Shown: one piece after another, positions 7,071 through 15,210 of the stretch
How the letters are laid out: each line of letters starts with the position of its first letter
Numbering within the stretch: position 1 is the first letter of the stretch
Source of the DNA: Acetobacteraceae bacterium
GTDB lineage: Bacteria; Pseudomonadota; Alphaproteobacteria; Acetobacterales; Acetobacteraceae
Assembly (NCBI GenBank): GCA_027482245.1
Contig: JAIXWG010000028.1
Span: 1-64,000, forward strand
Direction: 5' to 3'
Length of the DNA: 64,000 nucleotides
Translations under genes and position numbers: made by a program
The notes under the pieces: generated by a model
Told to the model about the DNA's origin: nothing
Database searches by the model: none
What the model saw: only the letters and a program-made list of their open reading frames with translations

Positions 7071-8771
7071 ATGCCGCGCCGCTTCCTGGCCGCCCGCACG
7101 GACCGGCCGACGCAACACCCGCCGCAGATCGAGCATGGGGTGGAAGGCCGCCCGGGCGCGGCCCAGGCCGCCGCGCTGGCGGCGCAACAGATCGGCATCC
7201 AGTCGATCTACCTGATCCTGCCCGGCCTGGTCGGCGCGCAGTTCGGCCTGCTGCCGCTGGATGTGCTGAACTTCGTGGGGCTGTCCGTCGCGGCCATCGC
7301 CATCGCGGGGCTGCTGCAGGCGCTGCCGCGGGGGCCGATCGGGTCGGGCTATCCCATCGCCTCCATCCCCACCCCCGTCTTCGTCGCGGTCTATCTGTCA
7401 GCGACGCCCGGGGCGAGCCTGCCCGTGGTCGGCGCCGCGGCGCTGCTGACCGGGCTGCTCGGCCTGGTGCTGGCCGGCACGCTGCGGCGGCTGCAGAAGG
7501 TGGTGCCGACGGAGGTCGCGGGCGTCGTCGTCCTGCTGATCGGCGTCAGCCTGCTGCCCCGCGCCTTCGCCGCCATGGGCAACACGACCGAGCAGGCCGT
7601 GCTGGCCAGCGTCACGCTGGCGATCATGATGGGCGTGGCGCTGAAGGGCGGCGCGCTGGCGCGCTTCGCGGTACTGGTCGGCGCCGTGGCGGGCACGGTG
7701 GTGGCGCTGGCCTATGGGCTCGGCCTGTCCGATGGCGCGATGCTGCAGGCGGCACCCTGGTTCGCCGTGCCCATCCCCGCGCTGCCGGGCTTCGGTGGCT
7801 TTGATGCCGCGCTGCTGCCGCCCTTCATCGTCGCGCTGCTGGCCTGCTTCGCATCCTGGACGGGCGACCTGGTGGCCTTCCAGCGCGCCGCCGATGGCGG
7901 CTGGCGCCGGCCGGACACGCCGCCGATCCGGCGCGGCCTGCTGGCGCACAGCGCCGCGCTGGCGCTGGCCGGGCTGATGGGGGCGATGCCGCCTGGCAGT
8001 TCCTCCGCCTGCGTCGGCCTGTCCATCTCCACCCGCGTGCTGGCCCGGCGCGTCGCCATCTGGGGCTCCGTCGCGCTGCTGGCGCTGGCCTGCTGCCCGA
8101 AGCTGCTGGCCGTGGCGCTCGCGGTGCCGGACCCGGTCAAGGCGGCGATGCTGTTCTATGTCTGCTGCTTCATGATCGCGGCGGGCTGCCAGCTGATCGG
8201 GTCGCGCATGCTCGACCCCCGCCGCACCTTCACCGTCGGCCTCGGCATCGCCATCGGGCTCGCCACGCTGATCGACGTGCCGACGATGCGCCAGCTGTTG
8301 CCGCCCATGCTGCTGGCGCCGGTCACCGCCGGCGCGCTGGCCGCCATCCTGCTGAACCTGCTGACCGCGCCGCTGGTCGCGCAACGCGGCGCCTTCACCA
8401 TCCGCCCCGGCGACAACCAGGCGCTATTGGATCGGGTGGAGGCGCTGGGCGGCGGCTGGGGCGCGCGGCGGGAGGCGATGGACCATATCGGCCACGCGCT
8501 GCTGGAGGTGACCGAGGTGCTGGCCGAGCGCGGCGTGGGCGAGGTGCGGATCCAGGCCCACTACGCCACGGACCGCATCCTGGTGACGGCTGCGTGGCAG
8601 GGCGCCAGCCTGCCCCGCCCGGCGGCGCGACCTTCGGTCGATGACCTGGAAGGTCCCGCCACGGCACAGGAGGCCTTCGCCCTCTGGCTCGCGACGCGTC
8701 AGGCGGAGACGGTGGACCAGCGCGCCCTGCCCGATGGCGGGCAGGAGCTGCGCCTGACGTTCACCGACTGA
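7071..8771 (+). CDS. NCS2 family xanthine/uracil-type permease with a C-terminal soluble domain
   Basis: Residues 35-435 form a polytopic nucleobase:cation symporter-2 domain. VPTEVAGVVVLLIGVSLLP corresponds to the conserved VIPPVVTGTVVLLIG block of the family, and about a dozen hydrophobic helices are visible. The protein is 566 residues, about 100 longer than typical NCS2 carriers. The extra residues (about 445-566) are hydrophilic. They contain HALLEVTEVLAERG followed by EVRIQAHYATDRILVTAAW, which resembles a worn RsbW/HATPase-like fold without the Asn and Gly boxes. The substrate is probably a purine or pyrimidine base; I cannot say which. It may be cotranscribed with the upstream Na/Pi gene, though 155 bases separate them. 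Confidence 0.75.
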   Translation: MPRRFLAARTDRPTQHPPQIEHGVEGRPGAAQAAALAAQQIGIQSIYLILPGLVGAQFGLLPLDVLNFVGLSVAAIAIAGLLQALPRGPIGSGYPIASIPTPVFVAVYLSATPGASLPVVGAAALLTGLLGLVLAGTLRRLQKVVPTEVAGVVVLLIGVSLLPRAFAAMGNTTEQAVLASVTLAIMMGVALKGGALARFAVLVGAVAGTVVALAYGLGLSDGAMLQAAPWFAVPIPALPGFGGFDAALLPPFIVALLACFASWTGDLVAFQRAADGGWRRPDTPPIRRGLLAHSAALALAGLMGAMPPGSSSACVGLSISTRVLARRVAIWGSVALLALACCPKLLAVALAVPDPVKAAMLFYVCCFMIAAGCQLIGSRMLDPRRTFTVGLGIAIGLATLIDVPTMRQLLPPMLLAPVTAGALAAILLNLLTAPLVAQRGAFTIRPGDNQALLDRVEALGGGWGARREAMDHIGHALLEVTEVLAERGVGEVRIQAHYATDRILVTAAWQGASLPRPAARPSVDDLEGPATAQEAFALWLATRQAETVDQRALPDGGQELRLTFTD

Positions 8772-11111
8772 TCAGCCCGCCGCGGCAGCGAGCGCCCGCC
8801 AGACGCGCTCCGGCGTCAGCGGCATGTCGATGTGGTCCACGCCCAGCGCCTCGCACGCCGCGGAGACGATGGCCGGCGGCGCGCCGCAGGCGCCGCCCTC
8901 CCCCGCGCCCTTCACGCCGAGGTCGTTGATCGGCGTCGGCACGATGTTGAAGTCGATGGCGAGGTCCGGCAGGTCCTCCGCCCGCGGCATGGCGTAGTCC
9001 TGGAAGGTCGCGGTCAGGAACTGGCCGCTCTCGCTGTCATAGACCGCGTGTTCCAGCACCGCCTGGCCGAGCCCCTGCGCGATGCCGCCATGCGACTGGC
9101 CATGCACCAGCATCGGGTTGATGACGTTGCCCACATCGTCCACCGCCGCGTAGCGATCGACGGTGAGGCGCCCCGTCTCCGGGTCGATCTCCACCTCCGC
9201 CACGTGGCAGCCATTCGGGAAGTTGCACTCGGTGCTGCGCTTGTAGAGCACCTGTTCGTCGAGGCCGGTCTTCTCGCCGGCGGGCAGCTTCGCGGGATCG
9301 AGCGAGGCGGCGACTACCTGCTTCCAGCTGACCGCCATGTCGGTGCCCGCGACGGTGAAGCGCCCGGCGACGAGTTCGATATCGGCCTCGCCCGCTTCGA
9401 GCAGATGGGCGGCGATGCGCTTCGCCTTCGCGAGCACGGCTTCCGAGGCGCGCGAGGAAGCGACGCCGCCCATCTGGGAGGAGCGGGAGCCGCCGGTGCC
9501 GAAGCCCTGCTCCACCTCATCCGTGTCGCCCTGCACCAGCTCCACATCCTCGAAGGGGATGCCGAGGCGGGCATGGACGATCTGCGCGAAGGCCGTTTCA
9601 TGCCCCTGGCCGTGGCTGAAGGTGCCGACATGCAGCCGCGCCTTGCCTTCCGGCGTCATCACCACGCGCGCCCATTCCTGCGGCTGGCCGCCCGAAGCCT
9701 CCACGAAATAGCCGATGCCGATGCCGCGGCGCTTGCCCGCCGCTTCGGAGGCCGCCTTGCGCGCGGGATAGCCATCCCAATCCGCGAGCTTCAGCGCCAT
9801 GGTCTGGGTGCCCGCGAAATCGCCGCTGTCGAGCACGTTGCCGACGCAATTCCTGTAGGGCATCTGGTCGGCACGGATGTAGTTGCGGCGGCGGATCTCG
9901 TCCTTGCCGATGCCGAACTGCGCCGCGCCGATATCGAGCAGCCTTTCGATCGTGTAGGCGATCTCCGGCCGTCCCGCGCCGCGATAGGCATCCGTCGGCA
10001 CGGTGTTGGTGAAGGCGCAGCGCACCTGGAGGTTCACCGCCTGCAGGTCATAGACCGTGCCCGCGATGCGCGCGCCGGCAACGGTCGGGATGCGCGGGCC
10101 GAAATCGAAGAGATAGGCGCCCATGGCCGCGATGCTGCGCACCCGCATGCCGAGCGCCTTGCCATTCTCGTCGAAGGCCATCTCCGCCTTGGTGACGTGG
10201 TCGCGCCCATGCGGGTCGCTCACCATGGTCTCGCTGCGGTCGGAGCGCCACTTCACCGGCCGCCCGAGCCGCTTCGCCGCCCAGAGCACCAGCGCGGATT
10301 CCGGAAAATTCTTGCCGCGCAGCCCGAAGCCGCCGCCGACATCGCGGGAGATGACGCGCACCTTTTCCAGCGGCACCTTGAAGGCGTATTTCGCGAGCGA
10401 CTCCCGCACCTTCATCGCGCCCTGGCTCGGGCTGTGCAACTGGTAGCGCTCGCGCTCCGCATCCCAGCGGCCGATGGCAACGCGGGGCTCCATCGGGTTG
10501 CCGACGACGCGGTTCTGCACGAGCTCCACGCGAGCGATCCGGTGCGCCGTCGCGAAGGCGGCATCGGCCTCGGCTTCCCGGCCATTGGACCAGTGGACGC
10601 AGAGGTTGCTGCCATTCTCCTCCCAGATCACCGGCGCATCGCCATCCAGCGCGCGGGCGGTGTCGGTGATGGCGGGAAGCGGCTCGTACTCGATCTCGAC
10701 CAGTTCGCAGGCATCCTGCGCCTGGGCGCGCGTCTCGGCCACGACGGCAACGACCAGGTCACCCACGAAGCGCACGCGTTCCGTCTGCAGGATGGTGCGC
10801 GGCGGCGCGTAGAGCGGCGGGGTGCCGTCCATCGCCGGCACCTCGACCATCACCGGGAACAGGCCGATGCCATCCGCTTCCGCATCCTGGCCCGTCAGCA
10901 CCGCGATCACGCCCGGCGCGGCGCGCGCCGCATCGAGGTTCATGGACACGATCCGCGCATGGGCGTGCGGCGACCGCAGCACCGCCATATGCGCCTGGCC
11001 ACCGACGTTGATGTCATCCGTGTAGGTGCCGCGACCCGTGAGGAGGCGAACATCCTCCTTCCGCCGCACGGGCTGGCCGATGCCGAACTGGTCGCCCACC
11101 ATCTGGTCCAT
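8772..11111 (-). CDS. Xanthine dehydrogenase/CO dehydrogenase-family molybdopterin-binding large subunit (orphan)
   Basis: This 779-residue protein is a molybdenum hydroxylase large subunit. It starts with GIGQPVRRKEDVRLLTGRGTY, has the active-site loop AYRGAGRPE (form II type, not the AYRCSFR of true CO dehydrogenase) and ends with the catalytic-Glu motif [24 protein letters not shown] is the cofactor-binding loop. Such subunits hydroxylate N-heterocycles or aldehydes using Mo-MCD. The usual FAD and 2Fe-2S subunits are not encoded next to it. It is the last gene of the liv-hydantoinase operon and converges on the NCS2 gene. It may borrow the S and M subunits from the cluster at 48-51.8 kb, or act alone with the neighbouring flavoprotein; both are inferences. 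Confidence 0.85.
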   Translation of the reverse strand: MDQMVGDQFGIGQPVRRKEDVRLLTGRGTYTDDINVGGQAHMAVLRSPHAHARIVSMNLDAARAAPGVIAVLTGQDAEADGIGLFPVMVEVPAMDGTPPLYAPPRTILQTERVRFVGDLVVAVVAETRAQAQDACELVEIEYEPLPAITDTARALDGDAPVIWEENGSNLCVHWSNGREAEADAAFATAHRIARVELVQNRVVGNPMEPRVAIGRWDAERERYQLHSPSQGAMKVRESLAKYAFKVPLEKVRVISRDVGGGFGLRGKNFPESALVLWAAKRLGRPVKWRSDRSETMVSDPHGRDHVTKAEMAFDENGKALGMRVRSIAAMGAYLFDFGPRIPTVAGARIAGTVYDLQAVNLQVRCAFTNTVPTDAYRGAGRPEIAYTIERLLDIGAAQFGIGKDEIRRRNYIRADQMPYRNCVGNVLDSGDFAGTQTMALKLADWDGYPARKAASEAAGKRRGIGIGYFVEASGGQPQEWARVVMTPEGKARLHVGTFSHGQGHETAFAQIVHARLGIPFEDVELVQGDTDEVEQGFGTGGSRSSQMGGVASSRASEAVLAKAKRIAAHLLEAGEADIELVAGRFTVAGTDMAVSWKQVVAASLDPAKLPAGEKTGLDEQVLYKRSTECNFPNGCHVAEVEIDPETGRLTVDRYAAVDDVGNVINPMLVHGQSHGGIAQGLGQAVLEHAVYDSESGQFLTATFQDYAMPRAEDLPDLAIDFNIVPTPINDLGVKGAGEGGACGAPPAIVSAACEALGVDHIDMPLTPERVWRALAAAAG

Positions 11112-11135
11112 CGAACGTCTTCCCTCGTGTTTTCT

Positions 11136-12545
11136 TTAGTCAGTCCCGGCGACCGCGGCGGCCCCCTGCCCCGCGATCCGCCCCAGCGTCACGGCGCTAA
11201 GCAGCCCGTTGCCGGAGAGGTAGCCGCCGGCCTCCGGCCCGGAAACGCCGCAGGCCGCGCCCCCAGCAGCGAACAGGTTGGGGATGATCCCGCCCGCGGC
11301 AAGCCGCACGCGCGCCGCCTCATCCACCACCAGCCCGCCCTGGCTGTGGAACAGCGCGCCGGTGACGCGCACCGCGCAGAGTGGCCCGGCCAGCGGCGCC
11401 ACACCCTGCCAGTTGCGGCCGAAGCCATCCGTGGCGCCGTCCCGCTTCAGGCGCGCAACATCCTCGAAGGTCGCGAGGAAAACGTCTTCCGGCACCTTCA
11501 TCAACCGCGCGAGATCGGCAGGCGTTTCGGCGGTCAGCACCGCGCCCTGCGCCTGCGCCTGGCGGAAATCCTCGAACTGCGCGGTGATGCCGGCGATGCG
11601 GCTGTCGAAGACGTCCCAGGCGATGGAGCCTGGCTGGCCCATCACCGCGACGCCCGCTTCCGAATAGCCCGAGGATTCGTTCCAGAAGCGCCGGCCCTCA
11701 GTGTTCACCTGGAAGCCGCCTTCCATGATGACGGCCCAGCTCACGAGGATGCCCTGCGGATGCGCGACGGATCCATGGCCCTGGTGGCCGGTCATGTCGC
11801 GGAGCTGCGCGCCGATCTGCTCGCCCCAGGACAGCGCCTCGCCCTCATTCCCCGGATGGCCGAAATAGACGGCCTCCGCGAGTTCCGGGATGTATTTGCG
11901 GACGAGTTCCTTGTTGCCGGCATAGCCGCAGCAGGCGAGGACGATGGCCTTGGCGCCGATGCGTTCCTCGCTGCCATCCGGCCGCGTCGCGACCAGGCCG
12001 CGCAGCCGCCCCGCCTGGTCCGCGACCAGCGTCGTGACGCGCGCCTCCGTCAGCAGCGGCACGCCAGCCGCTTCCGCCGCGCTGCGCAGCCGGTCCACCA
12101 ACTCCGCGCCGCTCCGGCTCGGCAGGCCATGCATGCGGCGATGCGTGTGGCCGGGATAGGAGAAGTCGTGCACGACGGAGAAGTCGAGCCCGTGGCGATC
12201 CGCCAGCCATTCGATGGCGCGGCCCGCATTCTCCGCCACCGTGCGCACGGTCGTCGGCTCCGCCTGCCCATGCGCCTTCTTCTGGATGTCGCGGGCGAAG
12301 GTCTCGACATCATCCTCGATGCCATGCGCGCGCTGGAAGCGCGTGCCCGCGGCCGGGATGAGGCCCGCGCTGAGGGACGTGCTGCCGCGCGGCACCGGAT
12401 CGCGTTCCAGCAGCAGCGGCTCCACCCCCGCATCGAGGCAGGAGAGCGCCGCGACCAACCCCGCTGCGCCAGCGCCGATGATGGCGACGGGAACCTCGAT
12501 CTCGAACGCCGGATCAACCTCGGTGACGACGCGGCCGATGCTCAT
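11136..12545 (-). CDS. FAD-dependent oxidoreductase of the fumarate reductase/ketosteroid dehydrogenase family
   Basis: The 469-residue flavoprotein has an N-terminal FAD fold (VAIIGAGAAGLVAALSCLDAG, about 19-38, then LLLERD) and a C-terminal FAD motif, IIPNLFAAGGAACGVSGPEA. The central part has the capping domain of the FAD_binding_2 family, which includes fumarate reductase, tricarballylate dehydrogenase and 3-ketosteroid dehydrogenase. The substrate is unknown. The ATG at 12545 overlaps the stop of the isochorismatase-like gene (ATGA), which fixes the start; the frame is open further upstream but only antisense to coding sequence. It is cotranscribed with hydantoinase-type genes, so it probably dehydrogenates an intermediate of that pathway (inference). 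Confidence 0.85.
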   Translation of the reverse strand: MSIGRVVTEVDPAFEIEVPVAIIGAGAAGLVAALSCLDAGVEPLLLERDPVPRGSTSLSAGLIPAAGTRFQRAHGIEDDVETFARDIQKKAHGQAEPTTVRTVAENAGRAIEWLADRHGLDFSVVHDFSYPGHTHRRMHGLPSRSGAELVDRLRSAAEAAGVPLLTEARVTTLVADQAGRLRGLVATRPDGSEERIGAKAIVLACCGYAGNKELVRKYIPELAEAVYFGHPGNEGEALSWGEQIGAQLRDMTGHQGHGSVAHPQGILVSWAVIMEGGFQVNTEGRRFWNESSGYSEAGVAVMGQPGSIAWDVFDSRIAGITAQFEDFRQAQAQGAVLTAETPADLARLMKVPEDVFLATFEDVARLKRDGATDGFGRNWQGVAPLAGPLCAVRVTGALFHSQGGLVVDEAARVRLAAGGIIPNLFAAGGAACGVSGPEAGGYLSGNGLLSAVTLGRIAGQGAAAVAGTD

Positions 12546-13150
12546 GGCAGCTTCGCCAGCTCCTCGGCGATGGTGCTGATCTTGGCCACCGGCCGCAGCG
12601 CCTCGATCGCCGTGCGGTGCAGTTCCTCCGTGAAGGCCGCGCAGGCATCCTCCAGCACCGTCACCTCGAACTCGCGCACATGCGCGCCACGGACGGTGGA
12701 AGCGACGCCACCATTCGTCACGATGCCGCTGACGAGCAGCTTCCGGATCCCCGCCTTGCGCAGCACCCATTCGAGGCGCGTCTGGTAGAAGGCGTCATAG
12801 CCGACCTTCTCGACCGGCAGGTCGGAGGGCGCCAGTTCCTCCACTACCTGGTGCCCCCAGCCGCCCATGACGAAGTCGCCCTTCTTCAGGAAGGGCCGCA
12901 TGGCCTTGAGGTGCGGATCGATCCAGGGCTCGCCGCCCTTGCCGGTGAAGAGCGTGAAGTGCGTGGAGGCGATCCACCCGCCCTTGGCCCGCATCGCATC
13001 CGCCAGCGGCTTCAGCCGCGCCGGGATGGCGGCAATGGCTGGCGCCGAGTAGCCCGCGCGGCCATAGGCGCCATCGGGATGGATGAAGTCGTTCTGCAGG
13101 TCGCAGAGCAGCAGCGCGGTCTGGCTGATGGGGATCGCCGCCTCGGCCAT
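12542..13150 (-). CDS. Isochorismatase-fold hydrolase with Gly in place of the catalytic Cys
   Basis: The protein is 202 residues from ATG 13150, the usual size for the family. Catalytic Asp17 lies in LLLCDLQNDF, and Lys115 is in EKVGYDAFYQT. The third position, normally Cys in TNVCVEAT of cysteine amidohydrolases, is Gly148 (IVTNGGVAST). True isochorismatases such as PhzD also have Gly here and hydrolyse a vinyl ether rather than an amide. The context (hydantoinases) would predict an N-carbamoyl amidohydrolase, so motif and context disagree. The gene starts 5 bases after hydantoinase A and ends in an ATGA overlap with the flavoprotein. Confidence 0.8.
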   Translation of the reverse strand: MAEAAIPISQTALLLCDLQNDFIHPDGAYGRAGYSAPAIAAIPARLKPLADAMRAKGGWIASTHFTLFTGKGGEPWIDPHLKAMRPFLKKGDFVMGGWGHQVVEELAPSDLPVEKVGYDAFYQTRLEWVLRKAGIRKLLVSGIVTNGGVASTVRGAHVREFEVTVLEDACAAFTEELHRTAIEALRPVAKISTIAEELAKLP

Positions 13151-13155
13151 CGCCG

Positions 13156-15210
13156 TCACTCCCGTTCGATGATCAGGTTGCCGAAGCGGTCGGTGCGCGC
13201 GACCAGGTCGGGATCGACGACGACCGTCGCATCGCCCTGCTCCAGGATCGCCGGGCCATGCACACGCGAACCTTCCGGCAAGTCGAGCCGCGACCACACC
13301 GTCGCCGTATGCCAGGCACCGTCGAACCACACCTGCCGCGCGCCGCGCGCCGCGCCTTCCACCGTCGCGTCCTTGGGCGGGGCCAGCGTCGTCAGGTCGA
13401 AATCCGGACGGATGCCGATGGCCGCCGTACGGAGCGAGACGATGCGGATGCCGAGGCCCGGCAGCAGGCGGCTGAAGGCCGTCTGGTAGGCGGCCTCGAA
13501 GGCCATGCGGATGATGGCTTCGCTGACGCCCGTCGTGCCGTTCACGACATGCACGGGCAGCGGCACGCCGACGGTGTGAGTCTGCCCGGCATAGTGCATG
13601 TCGAGTTCGAAGCGGATTTCCGTTCGTTCCACCGGCAGGCCCGCGCCATCCACCACGGCACGCGCAGCGGTCGCCTCCTCCACCATGCGGCGGTCGAGCG
13701 CCGCAGCATCGATGCCATCGAGGTTGAGGTTGAGCGTCCGCACCTGGTCGTGCCGCACATCGGCGATGACGCAGCCGATGGCGCTCGTCACGCCCGGGAA
13801 GCGCGGCACCAGCGCCGCCTGGAGACCAACCTCCTTGATCAGCGCACCGACATGCAGCGCGCCGCCGCCACCGAAAGGCAGCGCCACGAATTTCTGAGGA
13901 TCATGGCCCCGCTCGATGGACACGAGCCTGATGGCGCCGGCCATCTTCGCATTGGCGACGCGGACCACGGCTTCCGCCGCCGCCATGGCATCGATGCCCA
14001 GCGGCTCGCCCACATGCTTCAGCAGCGCGGCCTTGGCACCCTCCACGTCGAGGCGCGACAGCGCGCCGCCGATCGGCTTGTCGGCGTTGATGCGGCCGAG
14101 CACGACATTCGCATCCGTCAGCGTCGGCCGCGTATTGCCCTGGCCGTAGCAGACCGGCCCCGGCCGGCTGCCCGCGCTTTCCGGCCCCACCTGCAGCAGG
14201 CCGCCGCGATCGACATGCGCGATGGAGCCGCCGCCGGCGCCGATGGTCGTGATCTCGATCATCGGGCTGCGGATGACCAGGCCGAAATCGATCGTCGCCT
14301 GCGCCGCCAGCGCCATCTCTCCGCCCGCGACCAACGACACGTCGAAGGAGGTACCGCCGAGGTCGCAGGTGATCGCGTTCTCGAACCCCGCCGCCTTGGC
14401 GATCGCCGCTGCGGCGATGACGCCCGCCGCGGGGCCCGACAGGGCCGTGCGCACCGGCACACTGCGCGCCGTCGCGGTGGACATGATGCCGCCATTCGAC
14501 TGCACGATATGGAAGCGCCCGCCGAAGCCGGCCTCCCCCAGCGCGCCCTCCAGCTTGCCGAGATAGCTGGCCACGCCGGGCTGGAGGTACGCGTTCAGGC
14601 CGGTGGTCGAAGCGCGCTCGAACTCCCGGATCTCCGGCAGGATCTCGCTGCTGACGCTGACATGCGGCGTCGGCCAGATCGCGCGCACCGCCTTTGCGGC
14701 CGCGGCTTCGTTCACGCCGCTCGCATAGGCGTTGATGAAGACGATGGCGCAGGCCTCCGCGCCGCGCGCCAGCAACTCCCGCGCCGCGGCCTGCACCGCC
14801 GCGATATCGACGGGGGTATGGACCGTGCCATCCGCGAGCGTGCGCTCCGGCACTTCCATCCGCAGGTCGCGATCCGTGATGGGCAGGAACTCGCCCCAAA
14901 GGCCCCAGGTGTTGCGCCGGTCCCGCCGCCGCATCTCCAGCACGTCGCGGAAGCCCGCGGTGGTGATGACGCCGAGCTTGGCACCCTTGCGTTCCAGCAG
15001 CGCGTTGGTGCCGACGGTCGTGCCATGCACGATCGCCTCGAACCCTGCCGGCCCGCCCAGCGCGCGCAGCCCGTTCATGAAGCCCACGGCCTCATCGCCC
15101 CGGTTCGACGGCACCTTGGCGGTGCGGAAGCTGCTGGTGCCGGGGTCGTAGAGGAAGAGGTCGGTGAAAGTCCCGCCGACGTCCACGCCAACGATGGGTG
15201 CGCTGCTCAT
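13156..15210 (-). CDS. Hydantoinase/oxoprolinase family protein, subunit A (HyuA-like)
   Basis: The 684-residue protein belongs to the ATP-dependent N-methylhydantoinase/5-oxoprolinase/acetone carboxylase family. The N-terminal phosphate-binding motif is VGVDVGGTFTDLFLYD (about 7-22). VHGTTVGTNALLERKGA (about 62-78) and the central CDLGGTSFDVSLV (about 285) are typical of the ASKHA ATPase core. With subunit B it would open a cyclic amide or hydantoin ring at the cost of ATP. It overlaps subunit B by four bases. The exact substrate cannot be read from the sequence. Confidence 0.9.
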   Translation of the reverse strand: MSSAPIVGVDVGGTFTDLFLYDPGTSSFRTAKVPSNRGDEAVGFMNGLRALGGPAGFEAIVHGTTVGTNALLERKGAKLGVITTAGFRDVLEMRRRDRRNTWGLWGEFLPITDRDLRMEVPERTLADGTVHTPVDIAAVQAAARELLARGAEACAIVFINAYASGVNEAAAAKAVRAIWPTPHVSVSSEILPEIREFERASTTGLNAYLQPGVASYLGKLEGALGEAGFGGRFHIVQSNGGIMSTATARSVPVRTALSGPAAGVIAAAAIAKAAGFENAITCDLGGTSFDVSLVAGGEMALAAQATIDFGLVIRSPMIEITTIGAGGGSIAHVDRGGLLQVGPESAGSRPGPVCYGQGNTRPTLTDANVVLGRINADKPIGGALSRLDVEGAKAALLKHVGEPLGIDAMAAAEAVVRVANAKMAGAIRLVSIERGHDPQKFVALPFGGGGALHVGALIKEVGLQAALVPRFPGVTSAIGCVIADVRHDQVRTLNLNLDGIDAAALDRRMVEEATAARAVVDGAGLPVERTEIRFELDMHYAGQTHTVGVPLPVHVVNGTTGVSEAIIRMAFEAAYQTAFSRLLPGLGIRIVSLRTAAIGIRPDFDLTTLAPPKDATVEGAARGARQVWFDGAWHTATVWSRLDLPEGSRVHGPAILEQGDATVVVDPDLVARTDRFGNLIIERE

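Noticed and set aside
8832-12788. A 1,318-codon plus-strand open frame opposite the hydroxylase and flavoprotein genes
   Set aside because: The minus strand carries two fully recognisable enzymes. The plus frame is His/Arg-rich with no domain, a mirror of codon bias in GC-rich DNA.
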